Assembly (NCBI RefSeq): GCF_020509005.1
Contig: NC_063012.1
Location: forward strand, 8,866,001-8,930,000
DNA length: 64,000 nt
From: Fulvia fulva
Lineage: Eukaryota; Ascomycota; Dothideomycetes; Mycosphaerellales; Mycosphaerellaceae
Reading direction: 5' to 3'
Shown: in pieces, positions 33,281 through 45,639 of the stretch
Layout: every line of letters starts with the position of its first letter
Numbering within the stretch: the first letter of the stretch is position 1
Program-made: the position numbers and the translations under genes
Notes under the pieces: model-generated
The model's database searches: none
What the model saw: only the letters and a program-made list of their open reading frames with translations
What the model was told of the DNA's origin: nothing

Positions 33281-34389
33281 GATGGTGATTCCCCCCGATC
33301 GTAGCAGTCGATGCCATTTCTGACGAAGTCATCGTCTCAACCTCCTTGTTACGGCTTCTGAGACCTCCCAATTCAGACCGCGTGCGTGCGCACATCCCGC
33401 AGTGGAAAGCTGCGTCCTAAAAAAGCCAACATTCACCAATTGTGTCACCTCCGGATGCACTAATCGTCGATCATGGTGAACGCAGAAGCTGCACCAGGCA
33501 GATGGGTCGTCAATCCGAGATTTGCACAACCACCCTGAGCTTGGGTTATGCATATCCATGCCGTGTTCAAGCACGACAGCTGTCTGTGCCGCGTTGGCTT
33601 CAAGCACGCCTGCGCGTGCCATGTCGCAGCATGAAGTCATGACAAGACTGCTGCTCAGTCGATGTCGACGAATCACACAGGCTCACTCTCATTCGGCACC
33701 TAAGAACGCCGTCTGGCCAGCTGCCCCTCCAACAGTTTTAGCTTCCGAGTGACGACCGCTCAAGCTGGGCTGTTTAATTTGCTTCGGCTTGCGTCCGTCG
33801 TTTTGGGAATCTCTGGTCTTGTCGTGCCTGTCGCTGCAGTGTCTGCTACCGCTGGGCCATACCGCGCGTAGGAATACAACCTTGCAGTCATTGGCCTTCC
33901 GGCTCCGAGCAGAGCTGTTGTCCTGCAGCTGTTACGAAGTCCAAGCGATCGGTGCTTTCGGTGGACGGGAGAGTTTGGAATAGGTGATTGGTGCTTGGAT
34001 CAGACCATGAGCTACCGCTCCACATCTGGAGCACCTCGACGGAGTCTAAGCGATCAACCCCCAATCATCGATGCGCAATCTGCGGCTAGAGCAAGCGTGC
34101 CAGGGTTTCCTCCGCAGTCGTGTGCAGTGAAACCGCCAAAGCAATCCTTAGTGCAGCAGCTCCCCCGGATTCTTCCTGTCGGTATCGTTGATATCGTCGT
34201 TGCGCTCGTGGCCATTGTCAAGCCTTCCTGCGCTTGAGGAACATCGACCAAACTTCAATAGACCCAGTCTCCTACAGCGTGGTCGCATGACGACTCAGAC
34301 ACCATCCCCTCTTGTTCCCCAAACACTCTGTGCTTGCGTCTGTTCTGCTTATACTACTCACGCCAGCACGCTGTGCTCTGCCATCCACC
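33281..34389. other. Intergenic upstream of FacB-like gene
   Basis: About 1.1 kb has short domain-free ORFs only. It likely contains the FacB-like gene promoter and leader. Nothing else is recognised. Confidence 0.4.
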
Positions 34390-37230
34390 ATGCCTGGCAT
34401 TCTTCCGATGAAGGTGATCAAGGTCGGAGTGAATGCGCAGACGAGGATCGCGCAGGCGTGTGACAGGTGCGTGACGAAGAAGGGCGGTCTTGTAAGTGGG
34501 TCTAATCGCCTTCCAGGTGCCGGAGCAAGAAGATACGATGCGATGGCATACGACCATGCTGCTCACAATGTTCCAACGTCGGCTTCGAATGCAAGACTAG
34601 TGATAAGCTGAGCAGGAGAGCGTTCCCGAGAGGATATACCGAGTCGTTGGAAGAACGCGTACGCGGTCTGGAGTCGGAGGTTCGCGAGTTGAAAGAGCTG
34701 CTTGATGAAAAAGATGAAAAGATAGACGTCCTATCCCGGATACATTCCCAATCGTCGCACCCCGTACAACTTCCATCCCCTCGAAGACCGTCGACGGTGT
34801 CGGTCGAATCGGCCGAAGGCAAGATCGAATCACAGCCAAAAGATGACTTATTCAAAGTACAGCAGTCCCCATATCTCGTTGACGAGGAAGGATCCGATTC
34901 ATACTTTGCTGGAACATCTAGTGGTCGCACATTTATTGAAGCATTCAAACATCGAGTACAAGAGAGCGGGCGATCAACAGCCGACATTGATACTGGATCG
35001 TTGCTCGCGAACAGCCACAGAAGAATGTCCCTCACGCCTGGCTCGGTCGACCCAAAATCGCCGGTGGCCTTCACTGCACCGCCACGATTGGTGTCTGATC
35101 AACTGGTCAATGTCTTCTTCCAGGAATGGGCCCCGTTGTTTCCAATCCTCCACAAACCCACGTTTCTAATCTTGTATGCACGCTATGTCGAGGACCATGA
35201 AGCTGTTACCGACAGAGCGGAGATCGCTCAGTTGAACCTGGTCTTCGGTATCGCGGCCTTGTCTAGTGATACAAGATCCTCGGCAGACCTGGAAAGCTTC
35301 GAAAGCCAATGGAAAGCTGCTGTTGATGCCATCATTACAGAGAATTCGATGTCAACTCTTCAGGTTTTGGTACTGGCACAAATATATTGCCTCCTACGTG
35401 GCGACCTTACAAGGCTGCAGGCCTACAAAGGTCTTTCGACGTCACTGTCCGCGAGACTTGGTCTTCATCAATCCCAGAAGCGATTCGCTCTCGGCACGCT
35501 CACCGCCGAAACGAGGAGGAAGGTATTCTGGACCTTCTACACAGTCGACAGCTTCAGCGCTGTAGTCCTGGGTCTGCCGAAGCACATCAAGGACGACGAT
35601 GTGTATTGCGAGTTTCCTGCCGATGCCGATGACGAGTACGTGACCGAGCGAGGTTTCCAGCCAACCTTGCCGGGCGAGTCAACCAAGTTGTCCAGCGCCC
35701 TCGCTCTCTTCCGACTTTCGAGAGTTTTATCAAGAATTCTTGAGGAAGTCTATCCAGCTAAGAATACTTACGAGTTGTCTTTGAAGAAACTCAGTGAGCT
35801 CTCCGATGAGCTCGATGCATGGAGCAAATCTCTGGCGCCTCATCTACGCTTGCAATTCGCTCAGGTATACATCCCGGCCACTCCTCGATTTCAAAATAAC
35901 TGTTGATGCTAATACGCTATAGGATAAACCGAGCACAGGCACCATTAGCAGTCGATCGCCACTGCTATCCTTGACTTACCACTACGTGCGAGCTTTGATT
36001 CACCGCCCAGCGATATGCGCATCTCTCGGGGCGCGTTCGTCGTCATCGATGATGGCAATGGCAAGCTCGTGCAAACACATCATCCAGATCGTGCAACTTC
36101 TGGACGAAAGGAGTCTCAGCTTCTCGTTCTGCCTGAACCGGGACGAAGCCCTTGTAATGGCTGGTTTTGGTCTCCTCTTCCAGGGTCTGGGTCTGGAATC
36201 CACTTCAAAGATCCTGAAAGATAACAGCAAAATGATCGCTGCAGTGACAAGCATTTTGAAGAAGACCGAAGCACCATGTGCAGCAGACTTCGAACGTGTC
36301 GCTAAGTCTTTCGTCCCGGCTCACGCAACGCCTCCGGCAGCATCAGCGACCAGAATGCCGCCACTATCGAGACACAACTCCGAGGGATCCCAGTCGATCA
36401 CAAGCGTACAGTCCTCGACCAAGAAGCAGCTCAAAGCTATCGCTTCACGATTCACGGCGAGCGCTAACTCGAAAACGCCAAAGCTGGATGCCTCAGATGG
36501 AGGTCGCAGGCAGACCGTACCAAATATCAGCTTGCACCCGTACACTACGCATAGCCAGAGTCAGCCTTCTCTGCGACCATCAACACTGACGAGATACGAT
36601 CCATCGTCTGTCTCTCGTTCGGAGCCGGCGCGTAGCCCAGTGAATATGCACGCGCGGCCCCCTTCCACGGCCACTGCTCGACCTTCAGTAGCACCAACAC
36701 AACATCGGCCCAAAGCAAAACCGTCCGCGAAGAAGTTCCCCAATCTCGATTACCTTTCTTTTGGCAACGAGCCGGAAACGCAAGCACCTGCAGCCAGCCG
36801 TACTGTGCAGCCCATCAAGACTGAGCCAGGTCCGACGGATTGGGAAAAGCTCCTGGGGTCACTAGACAACGGCGAGACGAATATCTACGATGCGTGCTAT
36901 GGCGGACCGCCGGTGGATGCTCTCCTCGATGCACCTTCTCTTGGTCTTCATAACAACCATTCGACACTCGCCGTCGCCGACGGCTCCATCGTATGGAGCG
37001 CAGACCTTTGGGCCCTTTGTCAGACGGAGACGAATGCCCGTTCATCATCTGGTCTGACCCCAAGCGCACCACTCTCTTTCACGACCGATGATGGACTGAG
37101 CAGTCCCGAGGACTTCAGTGCTGAATGGGCCAGCGCGAGCACACAGAGCGAGACTTATCGGGGCATCGTATTACCGCATGGTGATGATACAGCATTTGCA
37201 AGCACTTGGGACTCTGGGTTGAATCTTTGA
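34390..37230 (+). CDS. facB: FacB/CAT8-type Zn(II)2Cys6 transcription activator
   Basis: The exons are 34390-34466, 34517-35864 and 35923-37230, giving 910 residues with all phases closing. The first intron splits the zinc cluster: exon 1 ends within ACDRC and exon 2 supplies [17 protein letters not shown] and the sixth cysteine. [20 protein letters not shown] follows directly, then a leucine-rich coiled coil ([19 protein letters not shown]). This junction is characteristic of FacB/CAT8. The middle homology region lies at about 215-520 ([37 protein letters not shown]). The tail is disordered with [12 protein letters not shown]. The family activates acetate-utilisation, glyoxylate and gluconeogenic genes when glucose is absent. 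The gene name rests on strong similarity at both ends. Confidence 0.9.
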
Positions 37231-37741
37231 TGAGCGTTCTGGGTACGGCTGTTTGATAAGCTGACCTTGCACTATACCACAATCGCATGATGTCCTGGAT
37301 TCTGGACTATGTCTGTTTGTTGTCGATAGCGTCCTGTAGATTGCGACATGAGATATCTTGGATCGAGCCATCTCCATTGCATCGTCGTCGTCTTCGGCAA
37401 GCAGCGAGAATACGACCATCGATACAGGCACTGCTTGCCAAGTCTGCCATGAGCTTGATGCAGTCGTGAGAACTGTGCCACGCCCACGCACATGCGCTGG
37501 CCAATCTTTCCACCGCTCATCGACACACGTTCATGCATGTGCTCAGCAGGTGCGATGACGTAGCCGCCTCCTTTGATCGAACCCCGCCATGTCACAAGAG
37601 CCAACTTTGGCGGGGCCACAAAAGAAGATACACTTCCTGACGACTTCTTGACGAGACTTTCCTGCACAACACCCCCGAAGACTGTTTTCACGAAACACTA
37701 GTCAATACCGCAATATCCGACCCGAGTTCACCCAACCCACC
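37231..37741. other. Spacer and CsbD-like gene promoter
   Basis: This 511-base spacer has no domain-bearing ORF on either strand. It ends in a short CCC/CAA-rich leader just before the next ATG. Confidence 0.45.
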
Positions 37742-38444
37742 ATGTCTGACAAGGAGACCTCGACCCTACAATCTTACGTCGACGTGAGCATCATCCACTT
37801 TCGATCGCTGCAAGCGCGGAGAACCCTGTCACTGACTCTCTTTACAGAAGGCTAGCGGAGCCGCTCAGAGCGTTCTCGGATCGTTGACAGGGTCCCAGGC
37901 CGATGTGAAGCAGGGCGAGCGTACGCGATTCCCCGGCCTGAGCATCTCTCCTAACATCGACCCTAACAATCTATAGAGAAGAAGGACATCGGTGATGCGA
38001 GGAAGGATGTCTCCAACGCTGGCACAACCGTCGGTGGCGTCTCTGTCTCGAGCTCCGGTGTCGCAGCCAACGACCCAGACAGACAGGCCGGCTCGTGGAA
38101 CCAGACAATCGGCAGCGGCAAGGAGTTCGTCGGAGGCGCACTCGGCATGGATGATCTGAAGAGAGAAGGCCAGCAGCAAAACGCCGAGGGCAAGGGCCAG
38201 GAGTCCAAGGGACAGCTCAATGATCTGGGTTCAGGCGTTGCGGACCGCGTTCAAGGTACTGTGGGTGGAGCCGTTGCGGGTCTGACTGGTGAGTGTTTCC
38301 TCTTCATATCTCGATTGAAGCCTTTGAGCCTCCGCTGACTACGAACTCTCCGCAGGCAACCGCACAGAACAGGCCAAGTACGAGCAACAGCACGACCAAG
38401 GCAAGACACTGCAGCGCGGTGTTGAGAACGAGCTCAACAAGTAA
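37742..38444 (+). CDS. CsbD/Hmp1-like stress protein (mismatch/cruciform-DNA-recognition family)
   Basis: The exons are 37742-37783, 37848-37920, 37977-38288 and 38356-38444, giving 171 residues with phases closing; no single open frame shows it whole. The start is MSDKETSTLQSYVD, then ASGAAQSVLGSLTGSQADVKQGE. The middle reads VSSSGVAANDPDRQAGSWNQ, then IGSGKEFVGGALGMDDLKREG, QQQNAEGKGQESKGQLNDLG, and the end is LQRGVENELNK. These Gly/Gln/Lys-rich repeats match fungal proteins annotated as mismatched base pair and cruciform DNA recognition (Ustilago Hmp1) and resemble bacterial CsbD. It is hydrophilic and probably disordered. The biochemical role is poorly known; a stress-induced function is inferred. 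Confidence 0.88.
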
Positions 38445-39404
38445 AGAGGAGCATAGCGAGCCCAGTCTGTAGGATGATGACAACAGCAACGAGAACGAGA
38501 GTCATGAAGCGGGACATGAGACATTCAAATACAGCACTCTGACAGATAGTGTGCGAGGTGTTTTTGACATACCTAATTGAAGCTTCGTCTCAGAATACCT
38601 CCGCGGCTCAGTTCTAAAGAGAAGATGCGCTGTAAAGACAGCTTGAACCGAGGGCATGTTATCGCGTCTCCTCCGAAACTTGACTGCGACATGCACCTTA
38701 GCCAGTCCGCGTACAGTCTCCCATTCCCAAGCTCTCGTGGTTGCCTGACTCGCCTGGGAGCATGATCAGGGAACGGCACATGTGTTCTAAACGATGTGAG
38801 TCTCTCCAGACGTCAGTAGGATGGTTGAGTTGTGCTGCGGCCGTCGAAGTCTGCGCTGTTTACGTTCCTTCCTTCGTGGCGTTGCATCGAGACGTGGTGC
38901 TGGTTCTGGTCGTTGTAGAGAAACGTCGCCGCTGACGAAGGCCGTCACGGAGGCTCAGAGGCTAGGAAGCATCTGGAAGGTCTGCGGACGAGATAGTGGC
39001 CAAGCCTTGGGACGGAGTGGATCACGCTTTGGGCAAGCTTATGCGTCGCAACTCATCAGCAGCCGAAACTATGGGCAAGAGGGAGGCTATGCGAGACCGG
39101 CCCACGGAGCCAGACCGCACCTGCAGAGGAGCACAATGCACGCGTGGAGGTTGAGAGTGCGCTGCAAGACATTTGCTGGGAGGCTGTGTTGCTTGGCGCA
39201 ATCCGCTAGCATGGAATGGCCGGTTGCCGCGAAGGCGCAGCCGTGAGCGGCGTAGATGCTGTGCAGCCAAACAAAAGGCCCACTCCGCTGCACCTTTGTC
39301 TTGCAGAAACAGAAACAGAAACAGAAACAGACACCAGCCTACAGCCTGCAGCACAAACAGCAGTACACTACAAACAACCCTCATCACAGCTGTAGCATCA
39401 ACAC
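38445..39404. other. Intergenic with hexamer repeat
   Basis: About 960 bases hold no supported gene. The only clear structure is the cagaaa repeat listed separately, in the calcipressin leader. Confidence 0.5.
39304..39330 (+). repeat. (CAGAAA)4 microsatellite
   Basis: Four tandem copies of cagaaa plus cag lie about 75 bases before the calcipressin ATG, probably in its 5' leader. Copy number may vary among strains. Confidence 0.9.
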
Positions 39405-40190
39405 ATGGCAACCGCCATCATGCAAATGTCGCCGGCTCCCTCGCCAACATCACCCTCGCGACGCCGCTCTCCAAACCTCTCCATCGACCTCTCAGACTTG
39501 CCCGCGCTCTCGCAACCCACGCCACCCAGCAACACCCTCCTCATAACCAACCTCAACGCCCCCGAAATCTTCACAGCCGCGAACCTCGAGAGCATAACCC
39601 AGGCAATCAACCAGCATGCAAAGATCCACACCTTCTCGCCACTTAAATCCATGCGGCGGGTAATCGTGACCTTCTGGACCACCGAAGACGCCATCGCAAT
39701 CCGACAAGTTCTCGACGGCGAGACAGTGCTAGGGAGCAGAGTGCGAGTCTACTTCGGTCAAAAAACCAAGATCGAGCAAGGAGACCAGCATCTACACCTT
39801 CCACAGTCTCAGAAGCTCTTCTTCATCTCGCCACCGCCCAGTCCCCCTGTCGGATGGGAGATGCGCAATGAGGAGCCGCCGAACAAGGACGTGCATGCGG
39901 AGGACTTAGCAGATGCGCTTGCCAAGCTTCACGCGAGACCCGACGCCGATGCAGCGTTGAGGGAGGACACGGAGGTGGAGAGACCGGCGAGGCTTACTGT
40001 CAACACGAGGCAACGATCTGGGACGGGGACGATCGTGTATGATCCGCAAGAGCATGGGCACTCCCCTGATCTGCCGGCGATTGCTGTGGAGGACACGACA
40101 GAGTCTCCCCAGCCGCTGAGCCCGATGGAGGGTGTTGAGAAGAAGTTCGTTCACACTGCGAGGCCACCGGTTGAGCTCATGGAGCAATGA
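39405..40190 (+). CDS. Calcipressin, calcineurin regulator
   Basis: This is a single-exon gene of 261 residues. An RRM-like N-terminal domain lies at about 38-125 (NTLLITNLNAPEIF, RRVIVTFWTTEDAIAIRQVLDG, LGSRVRVYFG). The hallmark calcipressin motif, FFISPPPSPPVGWEMR, is at about 148-163. It ends RPPVELMEQ, resembling the C-terminal calcineurin-docking segment. Calcipressins (RCAN, yeast Rcn1, Aspergillus CbpA) bind calcineurin and modulate its activity. The Ser-Pro phosphosites in the SPPPSPP motif control the switch between inhibition and stimulation in known members. In fungi this affects stress tolerance and growth. Confidence 0.92.
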   Translation: MATAIMQMSPAPSPTSPSRRRSPNLSIDLSDLPALSQPTPPSNTLLITNLNAPEIFTAANLESITQAINQHAKIHTFSPLKSMRRVIVTFWTTEDAIAIRQVLDGETVLGSRVRVYFGQKTKIEQGDQHLHLPQSQKLFFISPPPSPPVGWEMRNEEPPNKDVHAEDLADALAKLHARPDADAALREDTEVERPARLTVNTRQRSGTGTIVYDPQEHGHSPDLPAIAVEDTTESPQPLSPMEGVEKKFVHTARPPVELMEQ

Positions 40191-40461
40191 GTACGATTGG
40201 GAGGATCTGATTTGTATAGGGATTGGCACAATAGCACAGCGAAGGCGTTCATATGAAGTGGAAACAGCGGGATATGGAACGATGGATGATGGCGTTCATC
40301 CCAAGCACTGCATTATCGAAGCTATACGAAAGCTCGAAAGTATCACCGGAATACACTCCTCGAAACAATATTCATGCACTTATCGTCCCTTCAGCGTATC
40401 ACAAGCTCTTCCGACTGCCCATCATCCTGCTGCAACGCCTTCACCAATGCTCCTCTTGCTA

Positions 40462-40843
40462 TTACGCCACCGCAGCGACAATCAAGAACGTCATCCCCAA
40501 CACGGCAGACCCGAATAGCGAGTAGTCGTTAACAGAAACACTATTAGCCGCACTGCTACTGCCACCGCTCGTGCCTCCACCAGCATCACCTGAGCCCGAG
40601 GATCCGACCAAAGGTGACGTCGCTGTAGCTGAAGCGCTGGAAGATGTGCTGCTCGATACTGTCGATTTGGACAAGGTGGAGGAGACGGTATATCGCGTCG
40701 TGCCTTCGCTGCCAGTGTCTTGAGCCTATGGCAGCGCGGGAGGTTAATTCAATGTGAAAGGTTGCAGCAGAGAAGTTGTGATTTACCTGGACCAGACAGA
40801 CTACTGCCAGTACTGCTGAAAGCAGGCGAGGGATCGAAAGCAT
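40462..40843 (-). CDS. Small Ser/Gly-rich GPI-anchor-type secreted protein
   Basis: The exons on the minus strand are 40843-40787 and 40725-40462, giving 106 residues with the phase closing through a 61-base intron. Exon 1 is exactly a signal peptide (MLSIPRLLSAVLAVVCLVQ), and exon 2 begins at the mature end with AQDTGSEG. The middle is Ser/Thr/Ala-rich, then Gly/Ser (GSGDAGGGTSGGSSSAAN). A C-terminal hydrophobic tail (FGSAVLGMTFLIVAAVA) ends at the stop with no charged residues after it. That layout predicts GPI attachment, with the omega site in the GGSSSAANS region. No enzymatic domain is present; a cell-wall or membrane mucin-like protein is likely. Confidence 0.82.
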
Positions 40844-41725
40844 GTTGTGATCCGGAAGCTCCGTTGTTTGAATGTGCTGATAATGTTGTGAAGAAGCGCT
40901 CTGGGTTATCGATGTTGTTTAGAGTTGATGCCGCTGTATTTTGAAGATATTCATGGATGGTGAACAGGACGACACCATAGAAATAAAGGTGACACCTCCC
41001 AGCCTAACATGCACAGCACTTACCTTTCGTGAGAACTCTTGCGGCTTCATGGCAATTATCATGCCACGCGACTGCATAATGTGGGATAGACTCTTGGCCA
41101 TTGATACTGCCGTCTTTTGAACGTGCCTTCCCTAGACCAATGATGGGCGCCGTAATCTGCAGGAGCCGCCTTCGATGAGTTGCGTAATGAAGTAAGATCT
41201 GGCAGGAACGATCGACATGCGGCTGCTGTCCAAGTAGGTCCGATTTTTGAAGCTGCCGAATTAACCGGACAGCTGATACACCGCCAGCACGAGGCCTCTG
41301 TATACCCTGAACTGTTGTAGCGATGTCGTGTTGCGCGCCAACGCTTTTGAATAGTCGATGCGCTGATCCTGTTCGCTTTGCGTAGCCACGCTGTCGTTTC
41401 GTATGCCCTTTGAGCTGCCACTGCCATATCCATATTCTGCAGTCCAGGATGATCTGAGCCTCATTCGCGTGCCTCGAATGTGCTGGCTTGCGCACACCAA
41501 TTCAATCTCGTGACTGGGCAGTGCAGCTTGCGTAGCATATGTGGGCGCATACCTCCTGCTCTGGCATCGTATTGAACGTATCGCTCTGCTTTCGCTCAAG
41601 CTTCCACTTCCTGCTCGAAACCCGCTCGCCAAAAGGTGATCAGAGCCGCAGTCACTGCATCTCCAGCAGGTAGTCCGGCCGGAGAACTCACGTATTGAAG
41701 TCCTGGGAGGACACCCAAGGTGCCT
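40844..41725. other. Intergenic, about 0.9 kb
   Basis: Several overlapping minus-strand frames (41004-41632) lack any recognisable domain and look like chance ORFs. It holds the GPI-protein promoter and the ATP10 3' flank. Confidence 0.4.
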
Positions 41726-42826
41726 TCACCCCATTGCGTCCGCTGCCTTCGGCTCCTCTGCAACCTCGGAAACATCCTCAACACGCCGCTGGGTTGACAA
41801 CTTCTCCTTTGAAGCCCTCGCCTCCTGCGCCAGTCTCCACAGCCCCTTGACCATACTTTCCCTCTCAGCAGGCTCCGCCTCAGCACTGCCAGCCCATCGT
41901 ATCCTGCACTCCTGATCGACCAAGTAGACATATCCCACCTTGTCATTCAACATTCCAATAGCCTCTTTCATCACATCGCTCACACCCCTTCGTACCATGA
42001 AGTAGTTCCCTTGCTCCTCCTTCGTCTTTCCCGCCCGCAAGTTGTACCGGAACATCTGCAGTAGCCACCACTTCAGAAAGTTGTTCTCGTAGTTGATCTC
42101 CACCCTCTGCGCGAAATCTGCATTTGCCTCGATCGCCTCATGGAGGTCCGGGTTCTGTTCTTCCGAACAAAATGTATCGACCTGCTGCTTCGCCCACATA
42201 CTCGACACAATGCTCACGACTGATACCTTACCCTGCATCGCTTCACAAGTATCCCGTCCCAATCCCTTGTGGCCATCGCCTCGCCAGAGCTCTCTAGGCT
42301 GGCCATCCTTCCTCAACGTCTTCCCGTAGAAGTTCGGAAACCATAAACTCACATCGCCTCGAAACAGTCGCTCGTTGCTCCTGAACATCTTGCCCTTGTG
42401 GAAACGTAGATTGCTCCAGTCGCGGAAGTAGGGTTTGGAGATTTGCTTGGTCATCTTCGACCTTCGCTCGAGATGTTTGTCATAGTTGACGAAGTCGTTT
42501 CTGCGTTGGCTAAGGGACCGCTCGTCCAGGCCCATGTTCTCCCCGGGTTGCGGCGGATTTGGCATGCCAATGGGACGGCTGAGGGGCTGCGGTTCGAATT
42601 CCTCATCGTCGTCGCTTTTGTTGCGCTTGCGAAAACCAGGTTGCGCATCGGCGTGGCTCCTTGAAGATAGAGGTGCAGCACTGGGTGGAGGCCGGGGAGC
42701 TGATGGTGGAGGCGGCCGCTCGGGAAGGGAGGCGTAGCATCTGCGTGAGACAATGGGTCGTGATGTAGGCTCAGAATATGCAAGCGAGCGCAAAATGCGC
42801 AGGCGCTGGGGCGATGGGGCCTTCAT
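41726..42826 (-). CDS. ATP10: Mitochondrial F1Fo-ATPase assembly factor ATP10
   Basis: This is a single-exon gene of 366 residues from ATG 42826; the frame further upstream reaches only a GTG. A mitochondrial presequence-like N-terminus ([26 protein letters not shown]) precedes a Pro-rich linker. The ATP10 domain runs from about 125 to 330. Seen are [33 protein letters not shown] and [41 protein letters not shown] and [20 protein letters not shown] follow. Atp10 is a chaperone of the inner membrane that binds newly made Atp6 and helps its assembly with the Atp9 ring. The C-terminal tail is acidic/basic and not conserved. Confidence 0.93.
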   Translation of the reverse strand: MKAPSPQRLRILRSLAYSEPTSRPIVSRRCYASLPERPPPPSAPRPPPSAAPLSSRSHADAQPGFRKRNKSDDDEEFEPQPLSRPIGMPNPPQPGENMGLDERSLSQRRNDFVNYDKHLERRSKMTKQISKPYFRDWSNLRFHKGKMFRSNERLFRGDVSLWFPNFYGKTLRKDGQPRELWRGDGHKGLGRDTCEAMQGKVSVVSIVSSMWAKQQVDTFCSEEQNPDLHEAIEANADFAQRVEINYENNFLKWWLLQMFRYNLRAGKTKEEQGNYFMVRRGVSDVMKEAIGMLNDKVGYVYLVDQECRIRWAGSAEAEPAERESMVKGLWRLAQEARASKEKLSTQRRVEDVSEVAEEPKAADAMG

Positions 42827-43104
42827 TGTGGTTGTATATACAGACAAGAAGTGCAGCTTGGAACTTTTGAGAAGCTCAAGTAGAAAGCGGATTTGACTCC
42901 GCCGACGCGATGCCACACGATTGATCAGCTATGCACATTCATGATACACCTATCTTCAGCTACTGCATTACACGCTTCAGAAGAGCGACTTGCTCATCGA
43001 GCCTTGCCACGCACACTTTTGGTGCCGCCAAAGCGATGTCCGGACACTACCCACTGCTCTGTCGAAGGGCTCTTGCAATTGAAAGGTTGACGTTTAGCAT
43101 CCTC
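42827..43104. other. Spacer between MBP1 3' end and ATP10 start
   Basis: This 278-base spacer separates two minus-strand genes. It holds the ATP10 promoter and the MBP1 terminator region. No ORF of interest. Confidence 0.45.
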
Positions 43105-45313
43105 CTAGGACGCTGCGCCAACCTCCATCTGCCAGTCCTCGAGCTCTGCCACAATCTCTGGCAGCATACCCTCGACATCCTCCTCCCGCACATCGAGCGC
43201 GCCGGTGATCAACCGCTTGTACTCGTGTTGCTTCTCATCAATGCCGGCGTTCGACAGATTCTGCACTATTGTTTTGAACAGATCTTTGCGTTGCTGGACC
43301 AGGCCATGGAGTTCTTGTACAAGCTCCATCCTGTGCTCGAGAGAGTCGTCTTCGGTGCCAATGAGCAAGTCCTCGTTCTGCATGTTCTCGTCCGCCTCTG
43401 CTTCCTCTTGTAGAATGAGTTCTTTCAGTGCGGTGTCTTGTTCCTCTGCCGTGAGGCCTTCGCATTCTTGCATGAGTTCTTCCAGCTCCGTCAGCAGAGC
43501 ATCGTCGCCATCCACAGCTCCACTGCCAACGTGCTCTTCCTCGGCGCGAAGCTCTTCAGCTTGTCGCTTGAGGAGCTCGATCTCTTGCCGGCGCGCGGCG
43601 GCGACCCGTTCTGCTTCCGCCAGTTCTGCCTCCTTTTCGGCGACTTCAGTGTCAATACTAAGAGCCAGTGTCCTCGCCTTATTGAAGATAGTGGGCATCA
43701 CAGATGATATCAATGCGAGCGCGTCGTCAGATCTGTATGAGTCCGAAGGATCTATGTTTTGGGAGCCGCCGCCGCCAGCCAGAGATTGTTGTGACACAAG
43801 CAGAGGATCGATAGGTATATTGCCATCTAATCCGTTCATGTGCGACTGCGAGGCGCCGACCGCGATTGTACTCTGACTTGTATCAAACTGGTAGGGGGAA
43901 GAGGACATGTGGCGATTGCTTTGTCGCTCTTGTCTGCGTTGGTTGAGCTGCACAATGAGCTGGTCTGCAGTTTCGCCGAATTGATTCGGTATCTCGGTCG
44001 AAGCGCCTCGACTGATGAGACTACGGACACACTTCCGTGCTCCGTTGCGCGCGGCGATGGTAATGGCAGTATCGCCATTCTGGTCGGGCGTGTCAAGGAT
44101 GCGCACAATTCCGTCGGGAGAGAGGATGTCGGCCATGCGGTTCAGGATGCTGTCCATATAATACCTAGCACATCCATACTTACTCTTCCGTTGTGTGCTT
44201 TGAGCGATGTGGTGGAAGACGGTTTCGCCATACCAGTTCTGCATATTAACGGTGCGCATCAGAAGGCCGGCGAGTCTGTCCATATTCTGTCGATCATAGT
44301 TGTTGGTGAAGATTGCAGCACGCATGAGTGGAGTCTCGCCGTTCCTTGCCTGGACATCAATGTTGGCTCCTCTGCGTAGTAAGTCTTTCACGACTTCGAT
44401 ATCGCCCATTGCCGAGGCCCAATGGAGTGCGGTGTGTCCTTTATCGTCTATTGAACGGTCCAGGTCGGCCGAAGCTGGTGGCAGAGGAGCTTGAGGTAGC
44501 GAATCCATCGGATTGTCCTGTAGCATGAAGTAGTCGAGAAGCTCGTCCGCCCAAAGCTGATGCTCCCTGTCGGCCTGGCTCATGGTCTCCTCGAGCCTTC
44601 TCCTCTTCCGCGATCCTGTGAAGTGGGAGTTGTCGTAGTCATCGAATGATTCGGAGGCGATCGTGACGTTGTCTGGCGTCTCACCATCATGCACACTGAC
44701 GTCCATCTGGTCGTAGTCGGGCTGCGCAGTGACTTTGCTTCTCTTAGCCGGACTGTCCGCTGGAGAATCACGAGCTCTCTTACCAGGTTGGCGCTTGGGC
44801 TGGGCCGGAGCGCGTGGCTGTCTCGGCTTGGAGGATGTTGCAGTGGCATGTTTGGGCGCTGGCGGAGGACTCCTGTCACCAGGCACGAAGTCGAACATTG
44901 GGCGCAGCTTTTCCAGCACTCCATTCTTGGCGGCCAGTTCTCTGCCACTGTCGAGAGGGATCCATGTTCCTGTTCGCAAGTCATGTGAGTGATAAATCTT
45001 GGCCCCTCCTCAGGTGCAGACTAACCTTGGTATTTGCCATAACCTCCCTGGACCTTCTCGTGTACGCCTTTCTGGACTTCTCGCTCGAGGATGCGGGTGC
45101 GGGCGGGCTTGTCGTAGTCGGCTACCTTGAGGATGTGCGTCGCGTTGATCCAGTCGTCGCTGCGGCGGCGCATGACATGGTTGCCATCGACGTTGAACTC
45201 ATACACACTATACTGTCAGCATATGTGCGAAAGGCGACATTGGGCGTAGATCGTAGATGGGCTCACGGGACATTAGAGTAGGTCGCGCTGTAGATGAGGT
45301 TGCTGCGAGACAT
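43105..45313 (-). CDS. MBP1: MBF transcription factor, APSES plus ankyrin (Mbp1/Res type)
   Basis: The exons on the minus strand are 45313-45267, 45207-45026 and 44969-43105, giving 697 residues with all phases closing. The APSES/KilA-N DNA-binding domain occupies about 1-95 ([47 protein letters not shown]). A basic linker follows ([18 protein letters not shown] type). Ankyrin repeats lie at about 240-420 ([50 protein letters not shown]). A coiled coil lies at about 500-560 ([20 protein letters not shown]). MBF binds MCB boxes (ACGCGT) and drives G1/S genes with a Swi6 partner. It is divergent from trpC, and a consensus MCB box lies 154 bases upstream of its start. Confidence 0.93.
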
Positions 45314-45639
45314 GGTGGTGGGAGTCGAAAGGGATGGCTATGGCTATGACATGTGCGGAGCCGGAGCCTCAGTAGCACCACGATGCTGGTCGGGATGGTG
45401 GGTGGGTGCGGTGGTCCGTGACGCGATAAAGTAGCTCTCGCAGGTGAATAAGAAGAAAGGACGCGAACGCGTCGTCGATTGCTGCGAGCGCGGTTCACGC
45501 CCCATGCAGCCGGGACATGAGCTAGTCTCTATCAGGACACACGTCTGCGCATGCGACCCAATGCTAAATAATAAGCAGCAACAGAAAACACACTATTGTA
45601 TCCACCTCTACCAAACAGACAACATCACACGAGCTCGAA
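45314..45639. promoter_or_regulatory. MBP1-trpC divergent promoter
   Basis: The 326 bases between the two start codons serve both genes. ACGCGA occurs at 45421 and 45461, and a perfect ACGCGT at 45467. No TGACTCA-type CpcA site was seen for trpC. Confidence 0.6.
45467..45472. promoter_or_regulatory. MCB box ACGCGT
   Basis: This is a perfect MluI cell-cycle box, the site bound by MBF, in the promoter of the MBF subunit gene. Two near matches (ACGCGA) flank it at 45421 and 45461. Other ACGCGT copies occur in coding sequence elsewhere in the window, so one hexamer alone is weak evidence. Confidence 0.5.
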
